This document shows, piece by piece, positions 35,235 through 43,539 of a stretch of DNA of 64,000 bases; the stretch's first letter is position 1; every line of letters starts with the position of its first letter. Where the stretch lies: the NCBI GenBank assembly GCA_964649815.1, contig CAZYQC010000010.1, positions 9,756-73,755 on the forward strand, read 5' to 3'. Source of the stretch: G013214665 sp964649815. GTDB taxonomy: Bacteria; Pseudomonadota; Alphaproteobacteria; Rhodobacterales; Rhodobacteraceae. The notes under the pieces are model-generated. The model saw nothing but the letters and a program-made list of their open reading frames with translations. It did no database searches and was not told where the DNA came from. The position numbers and the translations under genes were made by a program.

Positions 35235-35678
35235 CTACCAACGGGTCAACGCCGCTTCGTCTTCGTCTTTGGCCTTTACCCATTGCGCGCCTTCAGCGGT
35301 GATTTCTCTTTTCCAGAACGGCGCGCGCGACTTGAGATAATCCATCAAGAACTCCGCTGCTTGAAACGCATCGGCACGATGCGGCGCGGCGGTCGCAACC
35401 ATCATGATCATCTCGCCGGGTTCAAGACGGCCATAACGGTGGATGACCAGAACGTCACCCAGCGACCATCGATCTGCCGCCTGCTGCGCTATTTCCGTCA
35501 AAGCCGTTTCGGTCATGCCGGGATAATGCTCGATCTCCATCGCTTGCAGCGCGCCGTCATCCGTGTCGCGCACCACGCCGGTAAAGGTCACGATCGCGCC
35601 CATCGTTTGGTGCCCGCGCGCGAATTGATCCGCCTCTGCGCCAAAATCGAATGCGGCCTCCTGCACCGAAATGCGCAT
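35235..35678 (-). CDS. moaE: Molybdopterin synthase catalytic subunit MoaE
   Basis: A 147-residue MoaE: GAIVTFTGVVRDTDDG, MEIEHYPGMTE, VIHRYGRLEPGEMIMMVATAAPHRADAFQAAEFLMDYLKSRAPFWKRE with the catalytic Lys region. With the MoaD thiocarboxylate it converts precursor Z (cPMP) to molybdopterin. The ATG at 35678 lies immediately after the moaD stop (TGATATG), preferred over a GTG at 35687. Confidence 0.96.
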   Translation of the reverse strand: MRISVQEAAFDFGAEADQFARGHQTMGAIVTFTGVVRDTDDGALQAMEIEHYPGMTETALTEIAQQAADRWSLGDVLVIHRYGRLEPGEMIMMVATAAPHRADAFQAAEFLMDYLKSRAPFWKREITAEGAQWVKAKDEDEAALTRW

Positions 35679-35679
35679 A

Positions 35680-35925
35680 TCAACCACCTGTCATCGGTGG
35701 GAAAAACGCAACTTCGCGCGCGCCGTTCAAAGGCGCATCAAAGGTTGTGAGCTGTTGGTCAATGGCAACGCGCAATGCGCTTGTATCGGCGAACGCAGCA
35801 GCATAGCGATCTTCGCGTGCGCGCAGTTCTGCAACAAGCTCGTCCACGGTGGCGGCCTGCGTTTCAATCTCTTCCCGCGGGAGGCCGATCCGCTCCCGAA
35901 CCCATGCAAAATAGAGTATCGTCAT
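35680..35925 (-). CDS. moaD: Molybdopterin synthase sulfur carrier subunit MoaD
   Basis: The 81-residue ubiquitin-like protein starts TILYFAWVRERIG and ends EVAFFPPMTGG, with the C-terminal Gly-Gly that becomes the thiocarboxylate. It donates sulfur to MoaE. Its start overlaps the pgsA stop by 4 nt, so pgsA-moaD-moaE form a tight unit. Confidence 0.96.
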   Translation of the reverse strand: MTILYFAWVRERIGLPREEIETQAATVDELVAELRAREDRYAAAFADTSALRVAIDQQLTTFDAPLNGAREVAFFPPMTGG

Positions 35926-36590
35926 CTCGGATCATCCCTCAAATGCGGCATGGCTTTGCGGAAGTAGTCGATACCAGTGATCAGCGTCAGCGCAGCCGCG
36001 ATCCACAACAGAACCAACCCCACGGTCCCGGCGTATTGCGCACCTGCCAGCTTCCAACCAAGGCCCAGCGTATCTTCTTCGTCACCGGACAGGATCGCAT
36101 TCACCATGTCCTGATCCATGCCCCAAATCGACATGCCAAAGTAATGTTCGAACACACCCTGCGCGAACAACACGGCAATCGCGATCATCTGCAACGTGGT
36201 TTTCCATTTGGCCAACTGTGTGACTTTGAGCGTTCCGGCGACATCGCCCAAAAACTCCCTAAGGCCCGACACAAAAACTTCGCGAAACATGATGACCGTT
36301 GCGGGCAAGACCAACCAGGGCGACCAGCTGGAAAAACCGATGATGACCATCAAGGCGATAACCACCATCGCTTTGTCCGCAATTGGGTCCAGCATCGCAC
36401 CCAGCTTGGTCTGTTGCCCCCAAGCGCGCGCGAGATAGCCGTCAAAATAATCCGTGATCGCCGCGCCGATAAACAAGATCAGCGCAAACCAATCTGCGTA
36501 AGGTCGTGTGAAGTACAAAAACATCACCGCCACCAACGGGGCCGCCAACAGACGCAACGCTGTGAGAATATTTGGAATGGTCCAGGTCAT
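35922..36590 (-). CDS. pgsA: CDP-diacylglycerol-glycerol-3-phosphate 3-phosphatidyltransferase
   Basis: A 222-residue polytopic membrane enzyme with the CDP-alcohol phosphotransferase signature DGx2ARx8Gx3Dx3D (DGYLARAWGQQTKLG through LDPIADK, starting at about residue 48). It makes phosphatidylglycerophosphate, the committed step towards phosphatidylglycerol and cardiolipin. Its ATG shares a base with the stop of the upstream serine hydrolase gene (TAATG). Confidence 0.95.
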   Translation of the reverse strand: MTWTIPNILTALRLLAAPLVAVMFLYFTRPYADWFALILFIGAAITDYFDGYLARAWGQQTKLGAMLDPIADKAMVVIALMVIIGFSSWSPWLVLPATVIMFREVFVSGLREFLGDVAGTLKVTQLAKWKTTLQMIAIAVLFAQGVFEHYFGMSIWGMDQDMVNAILSGDEEDTLGLGWKLAGAQYAGTVGLVLLWIAAALTLITGIDYFRKAMPHLRDDPR

Positions 36591-37759
36591 TACGGCGTCA
36601 CAGGTAAAACATCGCGCAGCGACTGAACAACCTGCATAGCACGCCCCATGAACTCAACATTCACAGGATCCGCCTCAGAAGACATCCAAGCAACTGCCAA
36701 CTCTCTGGCCGGATCGGCAAAGAAGAACTGACCATGAATGCCCAAGCCGTGCATGAGTGGTGTTTCACCACGCTGGACATAGCATTTGGATCGATAGTGC
36801 ATGGGCAAGCCCGGAAACTTATCAGCAAAGTCCCCCTGATCCCAAGCCTCGGCATCACCATTGTTCCAGATGTCGTTGATCCAACCCTCGGGAATGATCT
36901 GTCGATCACCCCGCCGTCCGTTTTGCACAATCAGCTGTGCGACGCGGGCGAGGTCGCGGGCGGTGACACACATGCCCCCTGCCCCACGCGCACCACCAAT
37001 CCGATCGATGGTGATATAGGCCGGCTGTTCCGCGCCCAACGGCTGCCACAGGTGCTGGGACATGAGATCGCTGTACCGTATCCCCGCCGCGCGTTCGAAC
37101 ACCCACGCCAGCAAATCGGTGACGGGTGAAGCATAGTGAAACCGGCCCCCGTGCGGGCCATCGGCTTCTGTCAGCAGGGATTGGAATGACCGCAGATCAT
37201 ACGCCGTTTCTCCTGCCGCCAGCGGGTTCCAATTGGCCGCCTTGCGATATTCGATGATGGGGCCGGTCGTGACAAAGTAATCTTCATCGAAAAGAACACC
37301 GACCCGCATATCAAGCGCTTGTCGAACCGTCGCACCGGCGTATGCCGTCTGCGCAATCTCGGGGATGTATTGCGTTAAAGGAGCTTGGAGGTCGAGGATG
37401 CCTTTTTCCGACAAAATACCCGCCAACAGGCCCAGCATCGACTTGGACACGGACATCAAGATGTGAGGGTCCGACGCGGTCATACCATTGCGATAGCTTT
37501 CGTGAACGACCTTGCCTTTATGCAAGATCACAAGCGCGTCGTTTTTGCTGGGCGCCAACATCTCGGCCAGCGCGGTATCGTCCATCACAGGCGCGCCTGT
37601 TTCCAGCGTCCAAATCGCGTTGGGGTCATGTGCAATCGGTGCGGACGGAACGATTTCACGCACGTGATGAAAGGCCCAAGACGAATAGGGCTGGGTCCGC
37701 CAATTGGCGAGCGTTGCGCGATCTTCTTCTGGCGGAGGAAACCCCTGCATCAGCGGCAT
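36590..37759 (-). CDS. Serine hydrolase of the class C beta-lactamase family
   Basis: The 389-residue protein has the SxxK nucleophile motif in ILMSVSKSMLGLLAG, a RYSDLM motif in the YxN position, and the family C-terminal fold ending VNVEFMGRAMQVVQSL. No obvious signal peptide is visible, suggesting a cytosolic esterase or amidase rather than a secreted beta-lactamase; EstB-type esterases and 6-aminohexanoate-dimer hydrolase share this fold. The ATG at 37759 follows AAAGGGA by 5 nt; an upstream in-frame ATG at 37801 is rejected. It is coupled to pgsA by a one-base overlap. Confidence 0.88.
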   Translation of the reverse strand: MPLMQGFPPPEEDRATLANWRTQPYSSWAFHHVREIVPSAPIAHDPNAIWTLETGAPVMDDTALAEMLAPSKNDALVILHKGKVVHESYRNGMTASDPHILMSVSKSMLGLLAGILSEKGILDLQAPLTQYIPEIAQTAYAGATVRQALDMRVGVLFDEDYFVTTGPIIEYRKAANWNPLAAGETAYDLRSFQSLLTEADGPHGGRFHYASPVTDLLAWVFERAAGIRYSDLMSQHLWQPLGAEQPAYITIDRIGGARGAGGMCVTARDLARVAQLIVQNGRRGDRQIIPEGWINDIWNNGDAEAWDQGDFADKFPGLPMHYRSKCYVQRGETPLMHGLGIHGQFFFADPARELAVAWMSSEADPVNVEFMGRAMQVVQSLRDVLPVTP

Positions 37760-37813
37760 CGTTGATCCCTTTCCTTTTGACGCACAGAACCCCAGGCGCA
37801 TGAGAATGGCAAG

Positions 37814-39682
37814 TTACTGGTCGTGGAAGAAGTCATAGACTTTCTGCGCCAAGCCCTCCGACACGCCATCCACAGCTTTGAGGTCTGCCAAATTGGCCCG
37901 CGACACGGCTTTGGCAGAGCCAAAATGCGCCAGCAATGCGCGTTTGCGCGCGGCGCCGACGCCGGGAATGTCGTCCAGAGGGTTCGCGCTCATTGACTTG
38001 GCGCGTTTGGCGCGATGTGTGCCAATCGCAAAGCGGTGCGCCTCGTCACGCAGCCTTTGAACAAAATACAGAACCGGATCGTTATGGCGGAGCGCGAACG
38101 GACGTTTTCCTGTTCGGTAAAACTCTTCTTTGCCCGCGTCACGATCCACGCCTTTGGCAACACCCACCATCGGAATATCCTGCACGCCGTGCTCTTGCAT
38201 GATTTCGGCCACCGCGCTGACTTGGCCCGCTCCGCCGTCGATCAAAAGCAAATCCGGCCATTGCCCCAGCTTGCGATCCGGGTCCTCTTTCAGCAGGCGT
38301 TTAAAGCGGCGCGTCAGAACCTCTTTCATCATGCCAAAGTCATCCCCCGGCGTCAGATCATCCCCTTTGATGTTGAACTTGCGATAGCTGTTTTTCTGGA
38401 AACCCTCCGGGCCAGCCACAATCATTGCGCCAACGGCGTTCGTGCCTTGGATGTGCGAGTTGTCGTAGACTTCAATGCGCTCTGGCGGCTCGGCCAGATC
38501 AAACGCCTCGGCCAAGCCGCGCAACAATTTGGTCTGCGTGGCGCTTTCCGCCATTTTGCGGGCTAGGCTTTCGCGCGCGTTGCGCAGAGCGCCGTCGACC
38601 AGCTCGGCCTTTTCGCCTCTGCGTGGGACCAGCAATTCGACCTTTCGGCCTCTTTTTTGCGACAATGCATCTTCCATAAGGTCGGCGCTGTCGATGTCAT
38701 TCGACAGAATGATTTGGCGCGCTGGCTCCTTTTGGTCATAGAACTGGCCCAGGAAAGCTTCCATGATTTCAGACGCATCAGCATCCGCCACCACCCGCGG
38801 ATAGAAATCCTGATTGCCCCAGTTTTGACCCGCCCTGATAAAGAAGACCTGCACGCAGGCTTGCCCCTGTTCGACGTGGAGGGCGATCACATCCGCCTCG
38901 GTCACAGTGCGCGGGTTAATCCCCTGAGCGGTTTGAACAGATGTCATCGCGCGGATCCGGTCGCGCAAGGCGGCGGCACGCTCGAATTCCATCGCGTCGG
39001 ATGCCGCCTGCATGTCCGCGGCCAGCTTTGCCTGGATGTCGGTGGAACGCCCGGTCAAAAACTTTTCTGCGTCCTTTACCGAGGCCGCATAGTCGCTTTC
39101 GGAAATCAACCCAACACAGGGGCCCGAGCACCGCTTGATCTGATACAACAGACAAGGCCGCGTCCGGCTGTCGAATTGGCTGTCTGAGCAATTTCGCAAC
39201 AAGAACACTTTTTGGAGTTGATTAAGTGTTCTGTTCACAGCGCCCGCACTCGCAAACGGGCCATAGTATTCGCCTTTTTGTTTTTTGGCGCCGCGATGCT
39301 TTTTGATCATCGGGAAAGAATGGTCGCCGGTGACAAGAATATTGGGAAAAGACTTGTCGTCCCGCAAAAGGACATTGAACTTTGGCTTGAGCTGTTTGAT
39401 CAAGTTTTGTTCAAGCAAGAGCGCTTCGGTCTCGGTGCGCGTGGTCAAAAACATCATCGAATGCGTGAGAGAGATCATGCGCGCGATACGGGCGCTGTGG
39501 CCGGTGGGACGCGCATAGCTTGATACCCGCGCCTTAAGGTTGCGCGCCTTGCCAACGTAGAGAACCCGGCTTTCCCGGTCGAGCATGCGATAGACGCCAG
39601 GAGAGCTGTCTATCGTCTTGAGGTATCCGGCAATCACCTCGTGGCCGGGCTGCTCGTTTTGATCATCCACCATCACTGTCAT
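37814..39682 (-). CDS. uvrC: UvrABC excinuclease subunit C
   Basis: A full-length 622-residue UvrC. It has an N-terminal GIY-YIG nuclease (SSPGVYRMLDRESRVLYVGKARNL), a cysteine-containing linker, a UVR domain (MQAASDAMEFERAAALRDRI), the RNase H-like second nuclease (IEVYDNSHIQGTNAVGAMIVA, DLLLIDGGAGQVSA) and C-terminal helix-hairpin-helix repeats (IPGVGAARKRALL). It makes both incisions in nucleotide excision repair. A 303-bp AT-rich gap lies upstream. Confidence 0.97.
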   Translation of the reverse strand: MTVMVDDQNEQPGHEVIAGYLKTIDSSPGVYRMLDRESRVLYVGKARNLKARVSSYARPTGHSARIARMISLTHSMMFLTTRTETEALLLEQNLIKQLKPKFNVLLRDDKSFPNILVTGDHSFPMIKKHRGAKKQKGEYYGPFASAGAVNRTLNQLQKVFLLRNCSDSQFDSRTRPCLLYQIKRCSGPCVGLISESDYAASVKDAEKFLTGRSTDIQAKLAADMQAASDAMEFERAAALRDRIRAMTSVQTAQGINPRTVTEADVIALHVEQGQACVQVFFIRAGQNWGNQDFYPRVVADADASEIMEAFLGQFYDQKEPARQIILSNDIDSADLMEDALSQKRGRKVELLVPRRGEKAELVDGALRNARESLARKMAESATQTKLLRGLAEAFDLAEPPERIEVYDNSHIQGTNAVGAMIVAGPEGFQKNSYRKFNIKGDDLTPGDDFGMMKEVLTRRFKRLLKEDPDRKLGQWPDLLLIDGGAGQVSAVAEIMQEHGVQDIPMVGVAKGVDRDAGKEEFYRTGKRPFALRHNDPVLYFVQRLRDEAHRFAIGTHRAKRAKSMSANPLDDIPGVGAARKRALLAHFGSAKAVSRANLADLKAVDGVSEGLAQKVYDFFHDQ

Positions 39683-39985
39683 TTCTTTACGATTCGTTAG
39701 GTGATTCGCCGGTATTGGTCATCTTGGCTGCACCGATGGGCTTTAAGTTACAAGAACTTAGGCATCCACGGTTTGTGTGGATAAGTCTTTGGGTAACTTC
39801 TGGAGCCGATGAATTTTCCGTTGTTTTTCGGTGGTTTCTTTGAATTGCCTAAAATTTAGGCAGAAATATAACCTGTTGATCTCAAACGACAATTTTCTCC
39901 CCACCTCGCAAATACCTGAAAACAAAGGCATTTTGGTAACATCCATGTGACGGGACTGTGACCAGTGCAAAACTCGGCTCGTGCG
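39683..39985. other. AT-rich intergenic region upstream of uvrC with DnaA box, GANTC pair and inverted repeats
   Basis: The 303-bp gap between two minus-strand genes is clearly richer in A+T than its neighbours. It contains two GATTC (CcrM-type GANTC) sites at 39691-39695 and 39703-39707, just before the uvrC start. It also holds a perfect DnaA box TGTGGATAA (39776-39784; TTATCCACA on the minus strand), an ATCCAC/GTGGAT inverted repeat around it (39764-39782), and a perfect palindrome TGCCTAAAATTTAGGCA (39846-39862). I see no convincing gene; the 70-codon minus frame here is not coding-like. Confidence 0.7.
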
Positions 39986-40765
39986 TTACTCAACGCCCAA
40001 AACGTCCGGTGTTTCCCACGCCAGGTGCTGACCACCGTCTACACATAGCAACTGTCCAGTGATGGCAGGAGAATCGATGAAATAACCCAGAGCGCGGGTG
40101 ATATCGTCTGGGTTCGCGCCGCGTTTGAGGATGGTCGCCTGACGTTGCGCGGTGAAATGGTCCAGTGATTGCCTGCTGCCCTGCAGGGTCGGCCCCGGCC
40201 CGATCGCATTGACCCGCACCGCAGGCGCCAGCGCACGCGCCGTCGTTTGCGTCATGGCCCAAAGCCCCATCTTTGCGATCGTATAGGTCATGAATTCGGG
40301 CGTCAGCTTTAACACTCTTTGATCGACCATGTTCACGATCAACCCGGTCGCAACCGGTTCGGACGCGTCATCAGTGCTTGGGGTTAATCCTTGCTGTGCG
40401 AAAGATTGGCTAAGCAAAAAAGGCGCGTGCAAGTTGGAAGAGATATGCCGATGCCAACTGTCTTCGGTCGCTGTTTCAATCGTGTCATGCTCAAAAATCG
40501 ACGCATTGTTGATCAAGCATGTGATGGGACCGCCCAACTCGCGCACCGCTGCGTCAAACAATGCGGTGGTCTGCGCTGGGTCCAACAGATCGGCTTGCAG
40601 ACAGACCGCCTTTTGCCCTGCGGCCTCTACCTGTCGCTGTGTTTCGCGCGCGCCTTCGTCCGAGCTGGCATAGTGGATCGCGACATCATAGCCCCGTTGG
40701 CCAAGATAGATGGCCATAGCTTGCCCCAGGCGGCCGCCTGCGCCTGTTACCAACGCTCTGTTCAT
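39986..40765 (-). CDS. SDR-family oxidoreductase resembling pteridine reductase/FolM
   Basis: The 259-residue protein has the SDR cofactor motif TGAGGRLG at 7-14, NNAS at 86-89 and the YxxxK at Y161/K165. The usual catalytic Ser is Asp148 (NMVDQR), 13 residues before the Tyr. The Asp-13-Tyr-4-Lys arrangement is that of pteridine reductase PTR1 and E. coli FolM (dihydromonapterin reductase), so a reduced-pterin role is likely. NADPH use is suggested by HYASSDEGARE after the second strand. No pterin gene is adjacent in the window. Confidence 0.88.
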   Translation of the reverse strand: MNRALVTGAGGRLGQAMAIYLGQRGYDVAIHYASSDEGARETQRQVEAAGQKAVCLQADLLDPAQTTALFDAAVRELGGPITCLINNASIFEHDTIETATEDSWHRHISSNLHAPFLLSQSFAQQGLTPSTDDASEPVATGLIVNMVDQRVLKLTPEFMTYTIAKMGLWAMTQTTARALAPAVRVNAIGPGPTLQGSRQSLDHFTAQRQATILKRGANPDDITRALGYFIDSPAITGQLLCVDGGQHLAWETPDVLGVE

Positions 40766-40784
40766 GATGTTCGCTCTCTTTGCC

Positions 40785-41741
40785 TTAGGTCAGTACGAGA
40801 GTGACATAGGCCGCATAGAGCAAGGTCAACAGAATGCCCCATGTCCGGGTGATATCGCGCCCCATGTAGACAAAGGGCACGATCAGGATGGATGCAGCCA
40901 GCATCACCCAAAGATCAAATTGCAGGAACGCTTGATCAACGGGGATCGGCCCAACCAACGACGCAATGCCAATAATGGCCAACAGGTTGAACATGTTGGA
41001 GCCGATCACATTGCCCAACGCAACATCCGCCTGACGGCGCAACGCGGCCATCACGGTTGTGGCCAATTCTGGCAAGGACGTTCCAACTGCAACCAAGGTG
41101 AGGCCGATGACGGTATCGCTGACCCCATAGGCACGCGCGATGATCGATGCGTTGTCAACCAAGAGGTCGGCGCCCAAAGGCAGGCCAAGCATACCAAGCA
41201 CCAAGAATATCGCGATGCGCCAACCAGGCAGGTCTGGATCGGCGCCCTCTACATCCTCGTCTTCCGCGTCTTGTCCATTGCGGCGATGCGCGCGCGCTTC
41301 GAAAAAGGCGCTGGTCAGAATGGCCGCAAGCCCGCCCAACAAGATCACACCGGCAATCCAGTCGAAAACACCGCGGAAGGCCAAGGCGATAAAGAGCAAC
41401 GTGGCCGCGATCATGTAATTGTAGTTCTTTTTGCTGTCGCATTCGGACGTGTGCATCACGGCCAGCATCGCAGGAATACCCAAAACCATCAGGATATTCG
41501 CGGTGTTCGAGCCGACAACATTCCCCAAGGCGAGCCCGGGCGCATCCTGCATGATGGCCTTGATCGCAATCAAAAGCTCGGGCGCCGAGGTGCCAAAGGC
41601 GACGATTGTGAGGCTGACGATCAGCGCCGGCACCCCCAGGCGCAAGGACAGGTTCACCGCACCTTTGACCAGCGCATCGCCCGCAAGCAGCAGAATGACC
41701 AGCCCAAGACCGGATAAAAGCCAGGGCATAAGCGCGCTCAT
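40785..41741 (-). CDS. Calcium/sodium antiporter (CaCA family)
   Basis: A 318-residue transporter with the inverted duplicate of the CaCA family: alpha-1 repeat VAFGTSAPELLIAIKAIM in the first half and alpha-2 repeat VAVGTSLPELATTVMAAL in the second. About ten helices are separated by an acidic cytosolic loop (RRNGQDAEDEDVEGADPD). It extrudes Ca2+ in exchange for Na+ (YrbG type). The start overlaps the small zinc-ribbon-like gene upstream by 4 nt. Confidence 0.95.
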   Translation of the reverse strand: MSALMPWLLSGLGLVILLLAGDALVKGAVNLSLRLGVPALIVSLTIVAFGTSAPELLIAIKAIMQDAPGLALGNVVGSNTANILMVLGIPAMLAVMHTSECDSKKNYNYMIAATLLFIALAFRGVFDWIAGVILLGGLAAILTSAFFEARAHRRNGQDAEDEDVEGADPDLPGWRIAIFLVLGMLGLPLGADLLVDNASIIARAYGVSDTVIGLTLVAVGTSLPELATTVMAALRRQADVALGNVIGSNMFNLLAIIGIASLVGPIPVDQAFLQFDLWVMLAASILIVPFVYMGRDITRTWGILLTLLYAAYVTLVLT

Positions 41742-41932
41742 TTACGGCCTCGCGTCTGGCACTGGCATGGGCCTTGCCCAATGCGATAACGGCCACACGA
41801 CTTGCATTTGGCTGATGCAAAGCGACGCCCACCGATCCAGTGCAGTTTGCCCAGCATGGCCAGAACCGCGATGAAAACCAGGAAAAGGAGAACTATTTTG
41901 GAGAGCAAAACGTCAGAGCCCAAACTGCGCAT
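41738..41932 (-). CDS. Small membrane protein with a four-cysteine zinc-ribbon-like tail
   Basis: A protein of about 56-64 residues: one transmembrane helix (KIVLLFLVFIAVLAMLGKL) then a cytosolic tail CKSCGRYRIGQGPCQC with two Cys-x-x-Cys/Cys-x-Cys pairs that could hold one Zn. Such short proteins recur next to sppA in Rhodobacterales, from memory. The start is uncertain: an ATG at 41932 overlapping the peptidase gene by 20 nt, or a TTG at 41908. It sits between the S49 peptidase and the Ca/Na exchanger, overlapping both. Confidence 0.72.
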   Translation of the reverse strand: MRSLGSDVLLSKIVLLFLVFIAVLAMLGKLHWIGGRRFASAKCKSCGRYRIGQGPCQCQTRGRK

Positions 41933-42707
41933 AAGCCGCGCGTTCTTCCAACTGGGTGAAAGCGTCATCCATCATCTGTCCCCCCAGCCGCGACAACAAA
42001 GGCCGACGCAATCCATAGCGCCGGAACTTGACCTTGTCTCCAAAGCGTTCCTTCATAATCGGCTTTAAATGACCAAGCCCGTCAATCAAACCCAATTCCT
42101 TGGCTTTGGCCGCCAACCAGATCTCTCCGTTAAAGAGGTCCTGATCCGAAGTCAGCTTGCCCTCTCGGCGAGAGGTCACATGCGCAATAAAATTGGCGTG
42201 GATGTCTTCGAGCAGTGTTTTCAACCGCGCGACGTCCTCTTCCTTTTCCGGGCGGAACGGGTCGAGCTGGGATTTTGACGTGCCAGCGGTGTAAACGCGC
42301 CGGTCAATTCCGTATCGGCTGATGAGTTTGTCGACCCCGAAACTCGCCGAGATCACACCGATCGACCCAACCACCGAGTTTGGATCAGCGAAAATCTCGT
42401 CGGCCGCCACAGCGAGCCAATAGCCCCCAGATGCGGCCACGTCTTCGACAAAGGCAAAAACGGGGATCTCCTTCTCTTCTGAAAGTCGCCTGATGCGCGC
42501 ACCGATCAATGAAGATTGCACCGGGCTTCCGCCGGGCGAGTTGATTTCGAGGGCCACCGCCACCGGCTTGCCCCGGAACGCCTTTTCAATAGCTGCCGCC
42601 AGGGCCTGATCGGACAGGCCTGCGCGCCCGCCACTGGCGATGACGCCCTGCAGACGGACAACAGACACCTCTGGGTCAGATTTTACGAACGGAATCCAGC
42701 GTTTCAT
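41913..42707 (-). CDS. S49 family signal peptide peptidase-like protein (SppA/SohB type)
   Basis: A 264-residue short-form S49 peptidase: INSPGGSPVQSSLIGARIRRL, FVEDVAASGGYWLAVAADEIFADPNSVVGSIGVIS with the nucleophile Ser in the ASGGYW motif, and the TAGTSKSQLDPF segment that carries the general-base Lys. It lacks a clear N-terminal membrane helix. Such enzymes degrade cleaved signal peptides or membrane fragments. It overlaps the small cysteine protein gene downstream. Confidence 0.93.
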   Translation of the reverse strand: MKRWIPFVKSDPEVSVVRLQGVIASGGRAGLSDQALAAAIEKAFRGKPVAVALEINSPGGSPVQSSLIGARIRRLSEEKEIPVFAFVEDVAASGGYWLAVAADEIFADPNSVVGSIGVISASFGVDKLISRYGIDRRVYTAGTSKSQLDPFRPEKEEDVARLKTLLEDIHANFIAHVTSRREGKLTSDQDLFNGEIWLAAKAKELGLIDGLGHLKPIMKERFGDKVKFRRYGLRRPLLSRLGGQMMDDAFTQLEERAAYAQFGL

Positions 42708-42777
42708 CTAGGGCCATTTAGAAGCGACACCGCTTGCAAACAAGGCCGCAGGCGTCAGTAAAACGCTTGGCGTTACT

Positions 42778-43539
42778 TTATTGTCGGATGCGCCAACCGG
42801 TTTTGAATATCCAACCCACAATCGCCAGGCAAATCCCGAAAAATCCGGCAATCGCAAAGAGAGAGGTCGCGATTGGAACGTCGGCCAAACCAAAGAACGC
42901 CCAACGGAAACCAGAGATCAGATAAACCACCGGATTAAAAAGCGAAATCGTCTGCCATACCGGAGGCAGCATAGAGATCGAGTAGAAAGAACCGCCCAAA
43001 AAGACCAGTGGCGTGACAATCAAAAGAGGCACAAGCTGCAACTGTTCGAAATTGCCTGCCCAAATCCCGATGATGAACCCCAGAAGGGCGAAACTGAGAC
43101 AGGTCAAAACCAAAAAGGCGATCATGGCGAGGGGATGCGCGATGCTGATGTCGACAAAGAAAAACGACGTCACCAGAATGATCACCCCGATAAAGAACGC
43201 CTTGGTCGCGGCGGCGCCCACATAACCCATGACGATCTCTAGAAAGTTGATCGGTGCAGACAGCAACTCGTAGATCGTGCCGATGAATTTGGGAAAATAA
43301 ATCCCGAACGAGGCGTTCGAAATCGCTTGGGTCATCACGGTGAGCATGATCAAGCCGGGCACAATAAAGGCGCCATAGCTTACCCCTTCCACTTGGTCGA
43401 TCCGGCTGCCGATGGCGGCGCCAAAGACGACAAAATAGAGGGACGTCGACAAGACCGGCGAGATCAAGCTTTGCGCGATCGTTCGGAAAAACCGCGCCAT
43501 TTCAAAGATGTATATGGCGCGGATGGCTGCCCAGTTCAT
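42778..43539 (-). CDS. ABC-2 type transporter permease
   Basis: The 253-residue protein has six hydrophobic segments and the ABC-2 signature near the middle-to-end (LLIVTPLVFLGGSFYSISMLPPVWQTISLFNPVVYLISGFRW). Together with the ATPase gene, which it overlaps by 4 nt, it forms an exporter of the DrrAB/NodIJ or YadGH type. The exported substrate is unknown. Confidence 0.94.
   Translation of the reverse strand: MNWAAIRAIYIFEMARFFRTIAQSLISPVLSTSLYFVVFGAAIGSRIDQVEGVSYGAFIVPGLIMLTVMTQAISNASFGIYFPKFIGTIYELLSAPINFLEIVMGYVGAAATKAFFIGVIILVTSFFFVDISIAHPLAMIAFLVLTCLSFALLGFIIGIWAGNFEQLQLVPLLIVTPLVFLGGSFYSISMLPPVWQTISLFNPVVYLISGFRWAFFGLADVPIATSLFAIAGFFGICLAIVGWIFKTGWRIRQ

Noticed and set aside
39758..39970. 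70-codon minus frame in the uvrC upstream gap
   Set aside because: Composition is not protein-like, no ribosome site is evident, and the region is AT-rich with regulatory-looking repeats.
39683..39985. Chromosomal replication origin
   Set aside because: Only one perfect DnaA box, no switch of gene strand around the gap, and none of the genes that usually flank alphaproteobacterial origins (hemE, parAB, gidA, dnaA).
40710..41717. 335-codon plus frame opposite the Ca/Na antiporter
   Set aside because: Highly charged H/Q/R-rich antisense of hydrophobic codons.
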